The position numbers were made by a program, and so were the translations under genes. Of a stretch of DNA of 7,130 nt, positions 5,471 through 7,130 are shown in pieces (position 1 is the first letter of the stretch; every line of letters begins with the position of its first letter). The notes beneath the pieces were generated by a model. It worked only from the letters and a program-made list of their open reading frames with translations, was not told the origin of the DNA and ran no database searches. This DNA is from Bacillota bacterium. Lineage in GTDB: Bacteria > Bacillota > Clostridia > Christensenellales > Borkfalkiaceae. The DNA lies in assembly GCA_003343765.1 (NCBI GenBank), contig QAKO01000124.1, forward strand, positions 1 to 7,130. The letters are read 5' to 3'.

Positions 5471-6394
5471 TTAGATTTCTCCGCCCTTTTCCAATGTATC
5501 GAGCACTTTTTCAAAATAATCCGGGATCGGCGCTTCGAATACCATTCGCTCGCCCGTCCTCGGGTGCGTCAGTCCCAGCCTGTAAGCATGCAAAAGCTGA
5601 CCGCTCAATTGGAATTTCTGCTTTTTGCTCCCGTAAACCGGATCGCCCACGATCGGATGTCCGATATAACGGCAATGCACACGGATCTGATGCGTCCTGC
5701 CCGTTTCCAGCTTAAACCACATCAGCGTGTATCCCCTCACAAATCTTTTCACAACTTCATAATTCGTGGCGGCATACCTGCCTTTCTCCGCCGATACGAC
5801 CGCCATCTTTATCCGATCCGTCGGATGCCTGCCTATATACGTTTCGATCCTTCCAGAATCGTCCTTGACGATCCCATCGCAAAGCGCAAGATATTCGCGC
5901 GAACAGGTTTTATCTGCAATCTGCGCCGACAACGATAAATGCGCGGCATCATTCTTCGCTACCACTAGCAGCCCCGACGTGTCTTTATCGATCCTGTGCA
6001 CAATCCCGGGACGGATCACCCCGTTGATCGTACTCAGACTTTTCAATCGATACAAAAGCGCGTTTACAAGCGTACCCGTCAGATTTCCGCTCCCTGCATG
6101 AACCGTCAGTCCCTGCGGCTTATTGATCACCGCAAGATCGTCATCTTCATAAACAATATCGATCGGAATATCCTGCGGCGTAAGATCCAGCGCCTTAGGT
6201 TCAGGCATCGTCACGTCCGCCCTGTCTCCCGCATTGACCGCCTGCGACGCTTTTACCGCCTCACCATTTACAAGCACATTCCCGTCTTCGATCAGCTTCT
6301 TCGCCGCCGACCGCGTCATTTTCAGCTCCTGCGCCAAAAAAATATCCAACCGCGCACACGGCTCTCTTGCCGTTATGCTGCATTCTCTATCCAT
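5471..6394 (-). CDS. rluD: RluD-family 23S rRNA-type pseudouridine synthase
   Basis: This enzyme isomerises uridine to pseudouridine in RNA, probably 23S rRNA; the exact target cannot be read from sequence, and the Bacillus equivalent at this locus is YlyB. Residues 14-60 form an S4 RNA-binding domain (ARLDIFL, SAAKKLIEDGNVLVNG). The catalytic domain holds DDLAVINKPQGLTVHAG (85-101) and the signature HRIDKDTSGLLVVAKN (133-148) with catalytic aspartate D136. It continues with LETGRTHQIRVH (229-240), GHPIVGDPVYG (245-255) and a C-terminal LLHAYRLGLTHP. The 307-residue length is normal. ATG 6394 overlaps the lspA stop by 8 nt and has only a weak ribosome binding site, which suggests translation coupled to lspA; an upstream GTG at 6436 is possible but less likely because it would lie within the lspA tail. 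Confidence 0.95.
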   Translation of the reverse strand: MDRECSITAREPCARLDIFLAQELKMTRSAAKKLIEDGNVLVNGEAVKASQAVNAGDRADVTMPEPKALDLTPQDIPIDIVYEDDDLAVINKPQGLTVHAGSGNLTGTLVNALLYRLKSLSTINGVIRPGIVHRIDKDTSGLLVVAKNDAAHLSLSAQIADKTCSREYLALCDGIVKDDSGRIETYIGRHPTDRIKMAVVSAEKGRYAATNYEVVKRFVRGYTLMWFKLETGRTHQIRVHCRYIGHPIVGDPVYGSKKQKFQLSGQLLHAYRLGLTHPRTGERMVFEAPIPDYFEKVLDTLEKGGEI

Positions 6395-7013
6395 TGTCTT
6401 TATCGGAATTCTTACCTTTTTCCTGCGGTACGGCACCCAGATCGTTGTCTGCTCCGCCCGCTCGCTTTACAAGATCTTCCGCCGCCGTTTCCACTTCCTG
6501 CTTTTCTTCCTTCTTATCTTTATGCGCACGGAAAATCGCGTCCGTATCCACAAACAAAAGCGCCAGAATAAACATCACGGCTCCCACCGTAATGACTATG
6601 TCCGCTATATTGTTGCTGAAACACAGATAATTGCTGTTGATTATAAAACGGAAATCCATGTAGATCAGATCCCGTACTCCGCCCAGAATGCAACGGTCAA
6701 TCAGATTTCCCGCCGCTCCCGCCATGATCAGCACGAGCGCTGTTTTCAAAAAACGACGCTTTTTGTTCAGCTTGATAATAAATACCAACAAAACTACGAT
6801 CGCCACGGACGTCAATGCAATAAATACGGGCAATGCCCACGGCGTATCCGATCCGATTCCGAATGACATTCCCTTGTTGATCAGCGTATCAATTCCAAAT
6901 ACCTTTCCAAGCCAGTACCTGACCGGCTCGTTCACATCCACCAGCGCAAATGCCGCCGCCTTCGTGACCTGATCCGCCAAAACCAAAAGTAAAAATACAA
7001 TTGCGTATACCAT
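6387..7013 (-). CDS. lspA: Lipoprotein signal peptidase (signal peptidase II) with charged tail
   Basis: LspA is a membrane aspartyl peptidase that removes the signal peptide of prolipoproteins after lipidation at the lipobox cysteine. Conserved regions are DQVTK (14-18), NKGMSFGI (46-53), MAGAAGNLIDR (97-107), GGVRDLIYMDF (111-121) and NNIADIVITVG (134-144). By family alignment the catalytic pair should be D115 and D138. Four hydrophobic helices lie near 3-21, 58-80, 88-103 and 137-155. The protein is 208 residues, against about 150-165 for most LspA. The extra part is a highly charged, lysine- and glutamate-rich cytoplasmic tail (159-208), probably disordered. ATG 7013 has AGGA seven bases upstream. 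It is followed directly by rluD and then pyrR, the order known from Bacillus. Confidence 0.96.
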   Translation of the reverse strand: MVYAIVFLLLVLADQVTKAAAFALVDVNEPVRYWLGKVFGIDTLINKGMSFGIGSDTPWALPVFIALTSVAIVVLLVFIIKLNKKRRFLKTALVLIMAGAAGNLIDRCILGGVRDLIYMDFRFIINSNYLCFSNNIADIVITVGAVMFILALLFVDTDAIFRAHKDKKEEKQEVETAAEDLVKRAGGADNDLGAVPQEKGKNSDKDNG

Positions 7014-7043
7014 AAATTCTTCCTGCTTTTTTATTGGATAGGC

Positions 7044-7130
7044 TCAGTCATCCATAAGCCCAAGATTGCGGCAAAGTTTTTCAAGATCCAGTTCTCCCTT
7101 CGGATTGATTACATCGTCCAGGTTGAACCC
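7044..7130 (-). CDS. C-terminal end of an unidentified protein (partial)
   Basis: The last 28 codons of a gene entering from the right edge run in frame to a TGA at 7046-7044. The segment reads as a soluble, acidic helix-rich tail containing VINPKGELDLEKLCRNLG and ending in LMDD. The stop lies 30 nt before the lspA ATG with no terminator between, so the gene is probably co-transcribed with lspA. I do not recognise the family from so short a piece. In related genomes lspA is often preceded by a DksA-like, DivIVA-like or ileS gene, but nothing here decides between these. Confidence 0.7.
   Translation of the reverse strand, partial: GFNLDDVINPKGELDLEKLCRNLGLMDD

Noticed and set aside
4519..5715. 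A 398-codon open frame on the plus strand
   Set aside because: It runs antisense across the membrane-protein gene, pyrR and rluD. Its translation is rich in Arg, His, Phe and Pro with no recognisable domain, as expected of a shadow of well-conserved genes.
6234..6866. A 210-codon plus-strand open frame opposite lspA and rluD
   Set aside because: It overlaps two conserved genes in antisense, and its composition looks like a reverse reading of them.

Overview
The window is a run of eight genes, all on the minus strand, from a spore-forming member of the Bacillota, most likely a clostridial lineage. The evidence is a spoIVA homologue behind a sigma-E-type promoter, the lspA-rluD-pyrR gene order known from Bacillus and relatives, strong AGGAG/GGAGG ribosome binding sites and uniform gene direction. 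I cannot name a species. Most of the content is conserved housekeeping; I see no CRISPR array, insertion sequence, prophage, tRNA or rRNA.

In transcription order (high to low coordinates), the window opens with the last 28 codons of an unidentified protein (7130-7044). Then come lspA (signal peptidase II), an RluD-family pseudouridine synthase and pyrR, with spacings of 30 nt, an 8-nt overlap and 19 nt, so these probably share one transcript. No clear terminator follows pyrR. A small three-helix membrane protein (4763-4464) has its own promoter and a strong terminator, whose T-tail overlaps the -35 box of the next promoter. That promoter drives der (EngA, ribosome assembly GTPase) and plsY (acyl-phosphate:glycerol-3-phosphate acyltransferase), 22 nt apart.

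After plsY comes a SpoIVA homologue with a good sigma-E-like promoter. SpoIVA is the ATP-driven scaffold of the spore coat. This copy is clearly homologous at its C-terminus, but it is about 70 residues short within the ATPase domain, lacks the known sensor threonines and Walker B aspartate, and is rich in cysteine. A strong terminator closes it. The window ends in the N-terminal membrane domain of an ABC exporter, whose start region is a 16-bp tandem repeat carrying three overlapping TATAAT/ATG units.

The two most unusual items are the degenerate, cysteine-rich SpoIVA and the promoter/start-codon tandem repeat of the ABC exporter. The rest looks like ordinary chromosomal core.
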